DNA from: Aeromicrobium erythreum
Lineage (GTDB): Bacteria; Actinomycetota; Actinomycetes; Propionibacteriales; Nocardioidaceae
NCBI RefSeq assembly: GCF_001509405.1
Contig: NZ_CP011502.1
Coordinates: 3,038,001 to 3,102,000, forward strand
DNA: 64,000 bases
Reading direction: 5' to 3'
Shown here: in pieces, positions 1 to 8,534 of the stretch
Layout: each line of letters begins with the position of its first letter
How positions within the stretch are numbered: position 1 is the stretch's first letter
The notes under the pieces: generated by a model
Told to the model about the DNA's origin: nothing
Databases searched by the model: none
What the model saw: only the letters and a program-made list of their open reading frames with translations
Program-made: the position numbers and the translations under genes

Positions 1-994
1 CGTCGGCCGGCAGCGAGCCGTCGAGCACGCCCGCGACCTTCCAGACGAGGTTGTCGACGTCGCGGATGCCCGCGCCCATGCCCTGGCCGACGAACGGTGG
101 CGTCAGGTGTGCCGCGTCGCCCAGCACGAGCACGCGGTCCCACCTCCACCGCTCCGCGACCGCGGCGCGGAACGTGTAGCCCGTCGAGCGGACGAGCTGC
201 AGGTCGGCCGCGTCGACGGCGCCGAGCCACGGACGCAGCAGCGGGAGCACCGCCGGCAGCGACGCGAGGTCGTCGGCGGTCTCGTCGTCGAGCAGCCGCA
301 GCTCCCACCGGTACCGGCGCGCGCCGACACGCATGAAGGTGGCGGCCCGGGTGCTGTCGCAGACCTGGTGCACGCCGTCCCAGTGGCCGAGGTCGACGTC
401 GGTGTCGACGTCGACCACGAGCCAGCGCTGCTCGAAGCCGAGGTCGACCATCCGACCGCCGACCTCCCGCCGAACGACGCTGTTGGCACCGTCGCAGCCG
501 AGCAGGAACGACGCCTCGAGTCGCTCCTGCGGCCCGTCGTCGTCGAGCGGGCGGTGCAGCACCACCACATGGTCGGCCGACTCCTGCTCGACACCGACCA
601 CCTCGCGGCCCGTGAGCAACGTGACCTCCGGAGTCGAGCGCAGCCGCTCGCGGAGCACGGCGTCGAGCACCGGCTGGTCGAACATGTTCGCCCGCGGGTA
701 GCCCGTCCCCGGCGACGCGCCCGAGCGGTCGAACGAGGCCAGCACCCGCAGGTCGGCGTCGACGAGGCGCAGGCCGGCGCACGGGCGGGTCAGCCGGGCC
801 AGGTCGTCCTCGAGCCCGAGCCGCACGAGCACCCGGTAGACCTCGTCGTCCAGGTGCACGGCGCGCGGCTGCGGGTACACCTCGGGCCACCGCTCGACCA
901 CCACCGAGCGCACGCCGCGCGCCGCGAGGGCCAGGGCGGCGGCGCTGCCGGTGGGGCCGGCACCGACCACGACGACGGGCAGCGTCGGGCTCAC
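1..994 (-). CDS. FAD-dependent aromatic hydroxylase (MhpA-like), partial
   Basis: Class A flavoprotein monooxygenase, cut by the left window edge so the C-terminus is missing; about 331 residues are visible. The GTG start overlaps the upstream doxX-like stop by 4 nt (GTGA). Near the N-terminus is a Rossmann FAD site (GAGPTG, residues 11-16); a DG motif (CDGANS) follows mid-protein and a GD motif (GDAAHLTPPFVGQG) near the visible end, in the usual family order. Such enzymes hydroxylate phenolic acids with NAD(P)H and O2. Its neighbours are an extradiol dioxygenase and an FAH-family hydrolase, so it probably makes the catechol that is then cleaved. The family resembles 3-(3-hydroxyphenyl)propionate hydroxylase; the exact substrate is inferred, not shown. 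Confidence 0.85.
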   Translation of the reverse strand, partial: MSPTLPVVVVGAGPTGSAAALALAARGVRSVVVERWPEVYPQPRAVHLDDEVYRVLVRLGLEDDLARLTRPCAGLRLVDADLRVLASFDRSGASPGTGYPRANMFDQPVLDAVLRERLRSTPEVTLLTGREVVGVEQESADHVVVLHRPLDDDGPQERLEASFLLGCDGANSVVRREVGGRMVDLGFEQRWLVVDVDTDVDLGHWDGVHQVCDSTRAATFMRVGARRYRWELRLLDDETADDLASLPAVLPLLRPWLGAVDAADLQLVRSTGYTFRAAVAERWRWDRVLVLGDAAHLTPPFVGQGMGAGIRDVDNLVWKVAGVLDGSLPAD

Positions 995-1341
995 GGTGCG
1001 ACGCCCAGCGCCAGGAGCGCCACGAGCAGCGCCGCCACCACGAGCGCCGGCGCCACGGCCGCGATGCCGTCCCCGACGCGCAGGTGCGACACGACCGCGC
1101 CGGCCATGAGGACGAGCAGCGCCACGAGCGCGGTCGTCGCGAGCGGACCCGACGCGGCGCGGCCCACCCACAGGCCTGCCACGCCAAGCAGCTCCAAGGC
1201 GCCCGCCGCACGGAACGCCGCGACCGGGTAGCCCAAGTGCTGCGCACGCTCACGCATCGGCGTCGCGGCGACCAGCTTGAGCAGCCCGGTCGCCCCGAGC
1301 ACGACGCTGACGACGACGAGGAGCACCGTCGCGACGCTCAT
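991..1341 (-). CDS. DoxX-like small membrane protein
   Basis: A 116-residue, very hydrophobic protein with about four membrane segments, of DoxX/DoxD-like type. It lies between the hydroxylase and the FAH hydrolase with 4-nt overlaps on both sides (ATGA upstream, GTGA downstream), so it is translated as part of the same operon. DoxX-like proteins are often found beside oxidoreductase or aromatic-degradation genes, but their biochemical role is poorly defined. An accessory membrane role in this catabolic operon is inference. Confidence 0.7.
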   Translation of the reverse strand: MSVATVLLVVVSVVLGATGLLKLVAATPMRERAQHLGYPVAAFRAAGALELLGVAGLWVGRAASGPLATTALVALLVLMAGAVVSHLRVGDGIAAVAPALVVAALLVALLALGVAP

Positions 1342-2276
1342 CGCGTCCACCGCACCACCGTGCGCTGGGCACCGAGGTCGAGCGCACCGTCGTCGGTGGC
1401 GATGGACGCCTCGACGAGGTTGCCGTCCTGCAGGTAGCGCCGGTCCTTCACCTGCTTGCCGAGGAAGATCCGCCACTTCACGTGCGGCGGGAGGAGGGCT
1501 CCCACCTTCTCGACGATGGCCGGCGGAGCGCTCAGCGCGGTGCCCGCCGGCGTGCCGGTGAGGACGAGGTCGCCGGGTGCGAGGTCCTGGAACCGCGCGA
1601 GGGCGGCGAGGGCCTCGGCGGGGCGGTAGATCATGTCGGAGGCCAGCTCGTCCTGGCGCAGCTCGCCGTCGACCCACAGCCGCAGCCGCAGCTCGGGCAG
1701 ACGCTCGAGCTCGCCGTCCTCGAGGACCAGCAGGACCGGGCCGACCGGGGTGAACGTGCGGTAGGACTTGGACTCGTAGAACTGCGTCTTGGGCAGCTGG
1801 AGGTCCCGCGCGGAGACGTCGTTCGCCACCACGAGCGCGGCGACGAGGTCGGGCAGGTCGGAGGCTGCGACCTCCTCCCCCGCCGTGACCGCGCGGCCGA
1901 CCACGAGGCCCAGCTCGACCTCGTAGTCGAGCAGCGTCACGTGCGCGGGCCGCACGATCGGGTCGGACGGGCCGCTGATCGAGCCCGACGACTTGCGGAA
2001 GAAGGCGAGCGGCACCCGCGACGGGTCCATGCCCGCGTCCTTCGCGTGGCTGGCGTAGTTCGCCATCTGGGCGACCACGCGGCACGGCGCGGTGACCGGA
2101 GAGACGAGGGCGAGCGAGTCGACCGGCACGGGGTCGCCGCCGTCGCGGGCCGCGAGCACGGCGGCCCGGTCGGCGAGGAGCTCGGCGGTCGTCGTCGCCG
2201 ACGTCGCGACGCGGACGGCACCGTCGGGGCGGCGCAGCCACCACGCGTCGGCGGTGCGGAGGACGGGGAGGGTCAT
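1338..2276 (-). CDS. Fumarylacetoacetate hydrolase (FAH) family protein
   Basis: A 312-residue FAH-family enzyme. Family hydrolases cleave C-C bonds of diketo acids; related members isomerise or decarboxylate ring-cleavage products. Candidate metal ligands are Glu119, Glu121 (DYEVELG) and Asp153 (ANDVSARD); the GDLVLTGTP motif is also present. The ATG at 2276 was chosen because it overlaps the dioxygenase stop (ATGA) and the family homology begins just after it; the longer open frame upstream reads through the dioxygenase gene. In this operon it should act on the semialdehyde or acid made by extradiol cleavage. The precise reaction (hydrolase, isomerase or decarboxylase) cannot be set from sequence. 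Confidence 0.85.
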   Translation of the reverse strand: MTLPVLRTADAWWLRRPDGAVRVATSATTTAELLADRAAVLAARDGGDPVPVDSLALVSPVTAPCRVVAQMANYASHAKDAGMDPSRVPLAFFRKSSGSISGPSDPIVRPAHVTLLDYEVELGLVVGRAVTAGEEVAASDLPDLVAALVVANDVSARDLQLPKTQFYESKSYRTFTPVGPVLLVLEDGELERLPELRLRLWVDGELRQDELASDMIYRPAEALAALARFQDLAPGDLVLTGTPAGTALSAPPAIVEKVGALLPPHVKWRIFLGKQVKDRRYLQDGNLVEASIATDDGALDLGAQRTVVRWTR

Positions 2277-3439
2277 GAGCGGGCCACTTTCATCAGTCCG
2301 AGGAGGCGGTCGAGGTCGAACTCGTTGTCCGAGCGCAGGGCGGTGGTCATCGACAGCAGCTCCCGCAGCGACTCCTTGCCGGGTGCGACCCCGAGGAAGT
2401 CGGCGGTGGCGGGCGGGCCCCACTGGGCGAGGCCGCTGGCCGTCATCTCGGCCCAGCCCGGCTCGAGGGAGGCGTCGAAGCGGTCGCCGTCGCTGAAGTG
2501 CTCGACGAGGAAGCCGTCGGGGTCGCGCCAGTAGTCGAACAGCTGGCTGCCCTGGATGTGCCGGCCGATGCCCCAGGAGTGCCGGTAGCCGAGGTCGCGC
2601 AGGTGCTCGCCGCCGGCGGCGAGCGCGTCGAGGTCGGCCACCTGGTACGCGGAGTGCACGTAGCGGCTGCGGGGTCCGAGGGTCATGGCCAGCGTGTGGT
2701 GGTCGGCGGGCTCGCTGCCCCGGTCGCAGCGGATGAAGGCCATCGTCGGGCCGCGGTCACGCTGGCCCGGGAAGAACAGGAAGTCCGAGACGATCAGGCC
2801 CAGGTGGTCGAGGTACCAGTCGAGCGAGGCGAGGTAGCGGTCGGACTGCAGGACCACGTGGCCGAGGCGCTCCACGACGGCCGGCTGCCGCGGCGGGCGC
2901 TGCGTGGCGTTGACCCGCTCGACGTCCGACCCGACGTTGAGCGTCTGCGGCTGCTGCGTCGGCAGCGCGGGGTGCTCGACGACGTCGGCGACGACCCGCA
3001 CGCGCGCGCCCGCGGGCTCGCGCAGGTCGACCACGTGGCCGCCGAGGTGCTCGGGGAGGCGACGGACGGGCACGCCGGTGTGCTCCGAGAGCCGCAGCAG
3101 GTCAGCCGTCTCGGCGGCGAACGCCGGTCCCACGAACCGCGACCCCCGACCTTTCCGCACGACCACGCACGGCGCGCCGGGCAGCGCGCCCCGCAGGTTC
3201 AACTCGGTCGCGCTCCGGTAGGTCGTGCTGAACCCGAACGCGTGCGCGAACACCTCCGCAGCCGCGAGGTCGGGCTTCTCGAACTCCAGCCACGCGAGGT
3301 CGCGCACCTTGATCACCGGCTGCGCCGACCGGCCCACGTGCTCGCCCGGCCGACGCCCCTGCTCGCTGTGCAGGTCGCGGTGGCTGTGGTCGTGGGCGTG
3401 CTCGTGGCTGGCGTCGTGCGCAAGGTCGGGTGCCAACAT
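2273..3439 (-). CDS. Extradiol ring-cleavage dioxygenase (VOC family)
   Basis: A 388-residue type I extradiol dioxygenase made of two vicinal-oxygen-chelate modules. The metal triad is visible in the second module: His194 (LGHVVLQ), His262 (YVHSAYQV) and Glu313 (GFLVEHFS). It opens a catechol-type ring next to the hydroxyl pair using O2. Residues 8-24 are strikingly His-rich (HDASHEHAHDHSHRDLH), not a usual part of this fold. It is the first gene of the minus-strand operon, with an AGGGA ribosome site upstream, and faces the divergent TetR gene across a 122-bp gap holding an inverted repeat. The substrate could be a dihydroxyphenyl-alkanoate or a bicyclic catechol; I cannot choose. Confidence 0.88.
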   Translation of the reverse strand: MLAPDLAHDASHEHAHDHSHRDLHSEQGRRPGEHVGRSAQPVIKVRDLAWLEFEKPDLAAAEVFAHAFGFSTTYRSATELNLRGALPGAPCVVVRKGRGSRFVGPAFAAETADLLRLSEHTGVPVRRLPEHLGGHVVDLREPAGARVRVVADVVEHPALPTQQPQTLNVGSDVERVNATQRPPRQPAVVERLGHVVLQSDRYLASLDWYLDHLGLIVSDFLFFPGQRDRGPTMAFIRCDRGSEPADHHTLAMTLGPRSRYVHSAYQVADLDALAAGGEHLRDLGYRHSWGIGRHIQGSQLFDYWRDPDGFLVEHFSDGDRFDASLEPGWAEMTASGLAQWGPPATADFLGVAPGKESLRELLSMTTALRSDNEFDLDRLLGLMKVARS

Positions 3440-3459
3440 CTGATGAATCCCTACATTTC

Positions 3460-3473
3460 TGATGAGATCATCA
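3460..3473. promoter_or_regulatory. Inverted repeat, candidate TetR operator
   Basis: The sequence TGATGAGATCATCA is a 6-bp inverted repeat with a 2-bp spacer. It sits 21-34 bp upstream of the dioxygenase ATG, in the gap shared with the divergent TetR gene at 3562. A further TGATGA half-site lies at 3440-3445. Its place in a divergent regulator-target gap makes it a candidate binding site for that TetR protein. Confidence 0.5.
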
Positions 3474-3561
3474 ATATAGGTGCTGGCCGTGGTCGGGACA
3501 AGCCCCAGGACCGCACGAGCCGACCACTAGGCTGGCCCGACGGCAGCGGAGGAGGGACGAG

Positions 3562-4206
3562 ATGCGCGACGGCACGAGCACGAGCGACGGCCCCCGCGTC
3601 GACCGACGACGGGCGCGCACGCGCGCGGCCCTGCTCGCCGCGGCGGAGCGGCTCATCGTCGACGGCAGCGCCGCGACGGCCACCATCCAGCAGATCACCG
3701 ACGCGGCCGACGTCGGCTTCGGCTCCTTCTACAACCACTTCACGAGCAAGGAGGAGCTCTTCCAGGCCGCGACCGCCCACGTGCTGGAGGAGTGGGCCCG
3801 GCTCATCGACGCCGCCGTCGCCGACACGGACGACCCGGCCACCCGCTTCGCGCTGTCGTTCCGGATCTCGGCGCGGCTCGCCTGGACCCACCCCGCGCTC
3901 GCCGACGTGCTCAACCAGTTCGGCCTCGACCTGCTCGACCTCGAGGACGGTCTCGCGCCGCGGGCCACGCGCGACCTCGCGGACGCGATGGCGGCCGGAC
4001 GCTTCACCGTCACCCACCTGCCGCTGGCCCTCAGCACCGTGGGGGGATCCCTCCTCGGCTTCCTGCGCCTGCGCTCGTCGCACCCCGACCTGGTCGCCGT
4101 CGACGACGTCGAGGAGCTGACCGGCCAGCTGCTGCGCATGCTCGGGCTCGACGCGGCCGAGGCCGAGCGGCTCTGCGCGCTGCCCCTGCCGCACGTCGAC
4201 GCCTAG
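3562..4206 (+). CDS. TetR-family transcriptional regulator
   Basis: A 214-residue TetR protein. Residues about 18-65 form the N-terminal helix-turn-helix (TIQQITDAADVGFGSFYNHF), followed by a variable ligand-binding half. It is divergent from the meta-cleavage operon and has a purine-rich ribosome site (GGAGGAGGGA) about 7 nt before the ATG. A TAGGCT promoter box lies near 3532. The likely role is repression of the adjacent dioxygenase operon in response to an aromatic substrate or CoA ester; this is inferred from arrangement. Confidence 0.85.
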   Translation: MRDGTSTSDGPRVDRRRARTRAALLAAAERLIVDGSAATATIQQITDAADVGFGSFYNHFTSKEELFQAATAHVLEEWARLIDAAVADTDDPATRFALSFRISARLAWTHPALADVLNQFGLDLLDLEDGLAPRATRDLADAMAAGRFTVTHLPLALSTVGGSLLGFLRLRSSHPDLVAVDDVEELTGQLLRMLGLDAAEAERLCALPLPHVDA

Positions 4207-4309
4207 GCCCCACCCACCCCGCGGCGTGTGCACCTCGTGACGATCTGCGCGGCGAGGACCGTCATCAGGTCCGCAGGACGCGGCGGGATGGAGGTGGGCG
4301 CGCGGCCCC

Positions 4310-5134
4310 TCAGTCGAGCAGGCCCTGCGTCCTGGCGGCGCGGGCCGCCTTGACGCGGTTCTCCGCGCCGAGCTTCGCCATCGCCGACTTCATGTAGGAC
4401 TTCACGGTGCTCTCGACGAGGCCGAGCGCGTCGGCGATCTCGACGTTCGTCGCACCCTCCTCGGCCAGCCGCAGCACCTCCACCTCGCGTCGACCCAGCG
4501 GATGGGGGCCGGCCGGGCGTCTCGCGCCCTGGCCGGGCAGTCGCGCGAGCACGGCCTCCAAGCGCGCTCGCGTGCTCGGGTCGGTGGTCAGATCCGCCAC
4601 CTGCCGGAGCTCGCGCGCCAGGTCGTGCGGGTCGTCGGTCGCCGGCGCGGCCCGCAGGCTGATCGCCCGCACCCGCTCCTCGACGGCCGTGGCCGCCCCG
4701 AGGTCGGCGGCGAGGCCCGCGAGCACGGGTCGCGCCGCGTCGACGACGGCGAGACCGAGCCGCTCGCTGCGCCGGTCGCACAGGTAGACGATCGCCGACG
4801 GCTGCCGTCCCTCCGCACCCACGGGGATGCTCACCACCGACTGCAGCCGCTCGGGTGCCACCCAACGGTCGTAGCGGTGGGTGATCGCCGCCGAGCGCGG
4901 GTAGGCGCTGACCGCCGCCGGCCGACGGGTGGCCAGCGTCTTGCCGCCCAGGCCCTCCCCCTGACGCACCCGCAGCTGGTGCAGCGACGTGGTCAGCGCC
5001 CCGCGGAGCTCGGAGATCGTGAAGTGCTCGCGGCTGCGCACGAGCCCGCCCATGACCAGCGGCAGGCCGGTCACGCGGCGCAGGTCGTCGAGCCCCCGCG
5101 AGAGGACCTCCTGCGGGGCCAGGTGGTCGGGCAT
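4310..5134 (-). CDS. GAF-like/LuxR-type transcriptional regulator
   Basis: A 274-residue protein with an N-terminal GAF-like sensor region (about residues 1-150) and a C-terminal LuxR helix-turn-helix (about 208-270, LGRREVEVLRLAEEGATNVE and the following recognition helix VESTVKSYMKSAMAKLG). Ligand-sensing GAF-LuxR regulators of this type commonly control catabolic genes in actinobacteria. The ATG at 5134 is supported by a strong ribosome site (GGAGG, 7 nt upstream); a longer open frame reading on through the acyl-CoA synthetase gene was rejected. It lies 101 bp downstream of the acyl-CoA synthetase in the same orientation and may regulate it. Confidence 0.82.
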   Translation of the reverse strand: MPDHLAPQEVLSRGLDDLRRVTGLPLVMGGLVRSREHFTISELRGALTTSLHQLRVRQGEGLGGKTLATRRPAAVSAYPRSAAITHRYDRWVAPERLQSVVSIPVGAEGRQPSAIVYLCDRRSERLGLAVVDAARPVLAGLAADLGAATAVEERVRAISLRAAPATDDPHDLARELRQVADLTTDPSTRARLEAVLARLPGQGARRPAGPHPLGRREVEVLRLAEEGATNVEIADALGLVESTVKSYMKSAMAKLGAENRVKAARAARTQGLLD

Positions 5135-5235
5135 CGGGCACCTCCTGTGTCGCCGGTCACAGTAGCGAGCCAGGCCCCTCACGTCACGCCCTCCCTCCTT
5201 TCGAGGGTACGAGCGGATCGTCGCCCCTTGCCTCG

Positions 5236-6783
5236 TCACAGCGAGCGCAGCAGGTACCGCTGGACCTTGCCGCTCGGCGTCTTCGGCAGCGCGTCGAGCA
5301 CGTGGATGCGCCGCGGGTAGGCGTGCCGCGAGTAGCCGTCGCGCACCAGGGCGGTCAGCTCGGCGTGCAGCTCCGGCCCGTCCTGCACCCCATCGGCCAG
5401 CACCACGAACGCCTCCACGACCTCGCCGCGGACCCCCTCGGGGTCCGGCCGCCCGACAACGGCGACGTCGACGACCGACGGGTGCGTGATGAGCACGCTC
5501 TCGACGTCGAACGGGCCGATGCGGTAGCCCGCCGCCAGGATCACGTCGTCGTCGCGGGCCGTGAACTGGAAGTAGCCGTCCTCGTCGACCGAGCCCGTGT
5601 CGGCGGTGAGGTACCAGCGGCCGTCGGGACTGAACCGCTCGGCCGTCTTCTCCGGGTCGCCGTGGTAGCCCTCGAACCAGAACAGCGGGCTGGCGGGCAC
5701 GTCGATCGCGATCTGCCCGTCGACGACGTCCGCGGCGTAGCCGGGCATCGGCACCCCCATCGACCCGTCCTTGACCGGACGGGCGACGTCGTCGTTCCAG
5801 CTGTTGCAGATCACCATGCCCAGCTCCGTCTGGCCGTAGTGGTCGCGCACCTCGATCCCCAGCACCCGCCGGGCCCACGCCAGCACGTCCGGGGTCAGGG
5901 GCTCGCCCGCCGACGACGCCCGCCGCAGCGGCAGGTGCTCGACGAGACCGCTCTTGCTGATGGCGCGGTACATCGTCGGGGCGCCGGCGAAGTTCGTGAC
6001 GCCGAGGCGCTCGACGACCGCGACCGTCCCGGCCGGCGTGAACCCGGCGGTGTGCAGCACGTTGGGCCGACCGGCCACGAGAGGACCAGCCAGCCCGTAG
6101 TAGAGGCCGTACGCCCAGCCCGGGTCGGCGGCGTTCCAGAACACGTCGTCCTCGCGCACGTCGAGCGACAGCTGCAGGTAGACGTGGAACGACGCCAGCG
6201 CGCGCAGCGGCACCGTGACCGGCTTCGGGCTGCCGGTCGTGCCGCTGGTGAACAGCTGCATGATCGTGCCGTCGCCGCCGACCGCCACCCGCTCGGCGAC
6301 CGGCTCGACGGTCGACAGCTCGTGCTCGAGCGCCGGGCCCACCTCCAGCACGTCGAGCCCCGGCAGCGGGTCGAGCTTGCTGCGCTGGTCGGGCTCGGTG
6401 ACGACGACGCGGGCCGACGACCCCTCCACCCGCGTGCGGATCGCACCGGTGGCGAACGCCGTGAACAGCGGCACGTGCACGGCACCGAGGCGCCACAGCG
6501 CCAGCAGCGTCACGGGCAGCTCACGTCGCTTGCCCAGCAGCACCGGAACGCGGTCGCCGCGCGCGACACCGTGCTCGCGCAGCAGGGCCGCCATCCGTCG
6601 CGACTCCTCGGCGAGCTCGCCGTACGTCAACGGCGTCGCGACGAGGTCGTCGTCGACGAGCACGAACGCGGTCGCGGCCGGGTCGTGCCGGTCGCACGCG
6701 AGGTAGGCCGCGTCCGCGCCGACGTCGGCGTACGTCGCCAGCAGGTCGTCGACCACGTCCGTCGGGCGCGCCTGGAGGGTCAT
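5236..6783 (-). CDS. AMP-forming acyl-CoA synthetase
   Basis: A 515-residue member of the ANL adenylate-forming family, most like medium-chain or aryl acyl-CoA synthetases. The ATP P-loop FTSGTTGSPK is at 178-187, YGQTE follows mid-protein, and the C-terminal domain carries the catalytic-lysine motif PKTPSGK. It activates a carboxylic acid to its CoA thioester with ATP. A GAAGGAG ribosome site precedes the ATG. With the SDR upstream and the LuxR regulator downstream it may form a small acid-catabolism unit; the substrate acid is unknown. Confidence 0.88.
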   Translation of the reverse strand: MTLQARPTDVVDDLLATYADVGADAAYLACDRHDPAATAFVLVDDDLVATPLTYGELAEESRRMAALLREHGVARGDRVPVLLGKRRELPVTLLALWRLGAVHVPLFTAFATGAIRTRVEGSSARVVVTEPDQRSKLDPLPGLDVLEVGPALEHELSTVEPVAERVAVGGDGTIMQLFTSGTTGSPKPVTVPLRALASFHVYLQLSLDVREDDVFWNAADPGWAYGLYYGLAGPLVAGRPNVLHTAGFTPAGTVAVVERLGVTNFAGAPTMYRAISKSGLVEHLPLRRASSAGEPLTPDVLAWARRVLGIEVRDHYGQTELGMVICNSWNDDVARPVKDGSMGVPMPGYAADVVDGQIAIDVPASPLFWFEGYHGDPEKTAERFSPDGRWYLTADTGSVDEDGYFQFTARDDDVILAAGYRIGPFDVESVLITHPSVVDVAVVGRPDPEGVRGEVVEAFVVLADGVQDGPELHAELTALVRDGYSRHAYPRRIHVLDALPKTPSGKVQRYLLRSL

Positions 6784-6873
6784 GGGGGTCTCCTTCACGA
6801 GTCGGAGCCGCCTCGGCAGGCGGCCGCCTCGAGACTGCGCCCGTCGCGTGCGGCGCCAACACCCTCGAAGGTG

Positions 6874-6896
6874 GGTCCGGGTCGCGGGCCCGGACC
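6874..6896 (-). terminator. Stem-loop after the SDR gene
   Basis: An 8-bp perfect stem (GGTCCGGG / CCCGGACC) with a 7-nt loop lies 6 bp beyond the stop of the minus-strand SDR gene. No clear T-tract follows, as is common in GC-rich actinobacteria. It probably ends the SDR transcript before the acyl-CoA synthetase. Confidence 0.5.
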
Positions 6897-6902
6897 GTGA
6901 CC

Positions 6903-7664
6903 TCAGCCCAGGCGGGGCTGCCCGTTCGACGCCGTGAGGCCGCCGTCGACCGGCAGCACGACGCCGTTGACGAACGAGGCGTCGTCGCTCGCGAGGAAGG
7001 CGATCACCGACGCGACCTCCTCGGGCTCGGCCGCGCGACCGAGCGGGAGCCGGTCCCAGAAGCGGTCGAGCAGCTCCTGGTCGTCGGCCATCCCCGCCGT
7101 CATCTCCGACTTCGTCAGGCTCGGTGCGACCGCGTTCACCCGCACCCCCGCCTCGGCGTGGTCGAGCGCCATGGCCCTGGTGAGGTTCGTGACGCCGCCC
7201 TTCGCCGCGTTGTAGGCGGCGGCGCCCCAGTCGCCCCCGACCCCGGAGACCGACGAGACGTTGACGATGCTGCCGCGCGTCTCGAGCAGGTGGGGCAGCG
7301 CCGCGCGGGACGTGTGGAACACGCCGCCGAGGACGATCGCCAGCGTCTCGTCCCAGGCGTCGCGGTCGACGTCGGGCACGGGCCCGGACGGTCCGATGCC
7401 GGCGTTGTTGACGAGCACGTCGAGCCGGCCGTGGGTCTCGGCGGTCGAGGCGACGAGCTCCTCGACCGCCGCCACGTCGCTGACGTCGCAGCGGTGCGGC
7501 ACGACGGTGCCGTCGGCGGACTCGGCGACCTCGCGCAGCTTCTCCTCGCGGCGTCCCGCGACGACCACCGTCGCCCCCTCGGACGCGAAGCGGCGCGCCG
7601 TCGCGGCCCCGATGCCGGACCCGCCGCCCGTCACGATCACGACGTCGCCGTCGAACCTGCCCAT
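6903..7664 (-). CDS. Short-chain dehydrogenase/reductase
   Basis: A 253-residue classical SDR. It has the cofactor motif TGGGSGIG (12-19), NNAG (86-89), and the catalytic Ser138, Tyr151 and Lys155 (YNAAK). The closest general class is 3-oxoacyl-ACP reductase (FabG)-like oxidoreductases using NAD(P). The hydroxyl/ketone substrate is not predictable. A stem-loop follows the stop codon, so it is probably transcribed apart from the acyl-CoA synthetase. Confidence 0.85.
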   Translation of the reverse strand: MGRFDGDVVIVTGGGSGIGAATARRFASEGATVVVAGRREEKLREVAESADGTVVPHRCDVSDVAAVEELVASTAETHGRLDVLVNNAGIGPSGPVPDVDRDAWDETLAIVLGGVFHTSRAALPHLLETRGSIVNVSSVSGVGGDWGAAAYNAAKGGVTNLTRAMALDHAEAGVRVNAVAPSLTKSEMTAGMADDQELLDRFWDRLPLGRAAEPEEVASVIAFLASDDASFVNGVVLPVDGGLTASNGQPRLG

Positions 7665-7755
7665 GTGATGCCTCCTGCGTCCTCGTCGTCGTCCTCATCG
7701 AAGCACGGGACCGCGGCCCCGGCGCGCCGACCCAGGAGGGCGACGACCGTCGAGG

Positions 7756-7935
7756 TCAGGCCCGACCGGCGGCCGAACGCAGCGCCTCGACCGACTCGGC
7801 GCTGACGAGCAGCTCGCACCGTCCGGAGCAGGCCAGCTGGTGCTCGACCCGCCCGGTCGCGATGAGCCGGTGCACCTCCGCCGTCGCCACGCCGAGCAAC
7901 GCGGCGGCCTCGGCGACGGTCAGCTGCGACGACAT
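7756..7935 (-). CDS. Small excisionase-like helix-turn-helix protein
   Basis: A 59-residue protein with an N-terminal MerR/excisionase-type helix-turn-helix (LTVAEAAALLGVATAEVHRL, residues 5-24) and a short C-terminal tail. Proteins of this type bind DNA and include phage excisionases and small regulators. The ATG at 7935 was chosen since the motif starts right after it; a longer frame reads into repeat DNA. It is not linked to an integrase here. It sits directly beside a cluster of palindromic repeats (7981-8468); any functional link is speculation. Confidence 0.65.
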   Translation of the reverse strand: MSSQLTVAEAAALLGVATAEVHRLIATGRVEHQLACSGRCELLVSAESVEALRSAAGRA

Positions 7936-7980
7936 GCCCCCAGCGTAGTGCCGCGTCGCGACTCGCCCAGCGACACCGTC

Positions 7981-8468
7981 CGCTGGTCGAGTCGCGGCCA
8001 CGCGCGAGGGACGAGCGCCGTGGCCGCGTATCGAGACCACCCTGCAACGGATCAGCGTGGACCAACTCCCAGCGACCGCCCAGAGTGGTCTCGATACACC
8101 TCCCCTCGCCGGCGCTCGTGGAGGCACTCGACCAGCGAAAGGTTTCGCTGGTCGAGTAGCAGGGACGAGCTTGCGAGGTCCCTGCGTATCGAGACCACCG
8201 GCAACAGCTCAGCGCGGGCCAATCCCCAGCGACCGCCCAGAGTGGTCTCGATACGTCTCCGTCAGCTCCTTCGTCGCGACGTCGACTACTCGACCAGCGA
8301 ACACCTCCGCTGGTCGAGTAGCGGCCACGCGCGAGGAACGAGCGCCGTGGATGCGTATCGAGACCACCCGGCAACGGCTCAGCGTGGCTTGACTCCCAGC
8401 GCCCGCTTGGAATGGTCTCGATACGCCTCCGCCAGCTCCTTCGTCGCAGCGTCGACTACTCGACCGGC
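7981..8468. repeat. Three tandem copies of a nested palindromic repeat
   Basis: This 599-bp gap between genes (7936-8534) is filled mainly by three repeat units starting at 7981, 8146 and 8308. Each unit reads arm A (CGCTGGTCGAGTAG or variant), a variable hairpin, arm B (GTATCGAGACCAC), a core of about 43 nt, then B and A in inverted orientation around a second hairpin. It is the same family as the long array at 24284-27216, including the conserved core. Hairpin stems in these copies are GGCCACG/CGTGGCC and AGGGAC/GTCCCT. The final arm is CTACTCGACCGGCG, one change from consensus. Confidence 0.9.
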
Positions 8469-8534
8469 GGGACGTGGGGGTGATGCTGCTCGCTCGCGCT
8501 GCGGGGGTCGGGGGGCGTGCCTACCGTGGACGAC

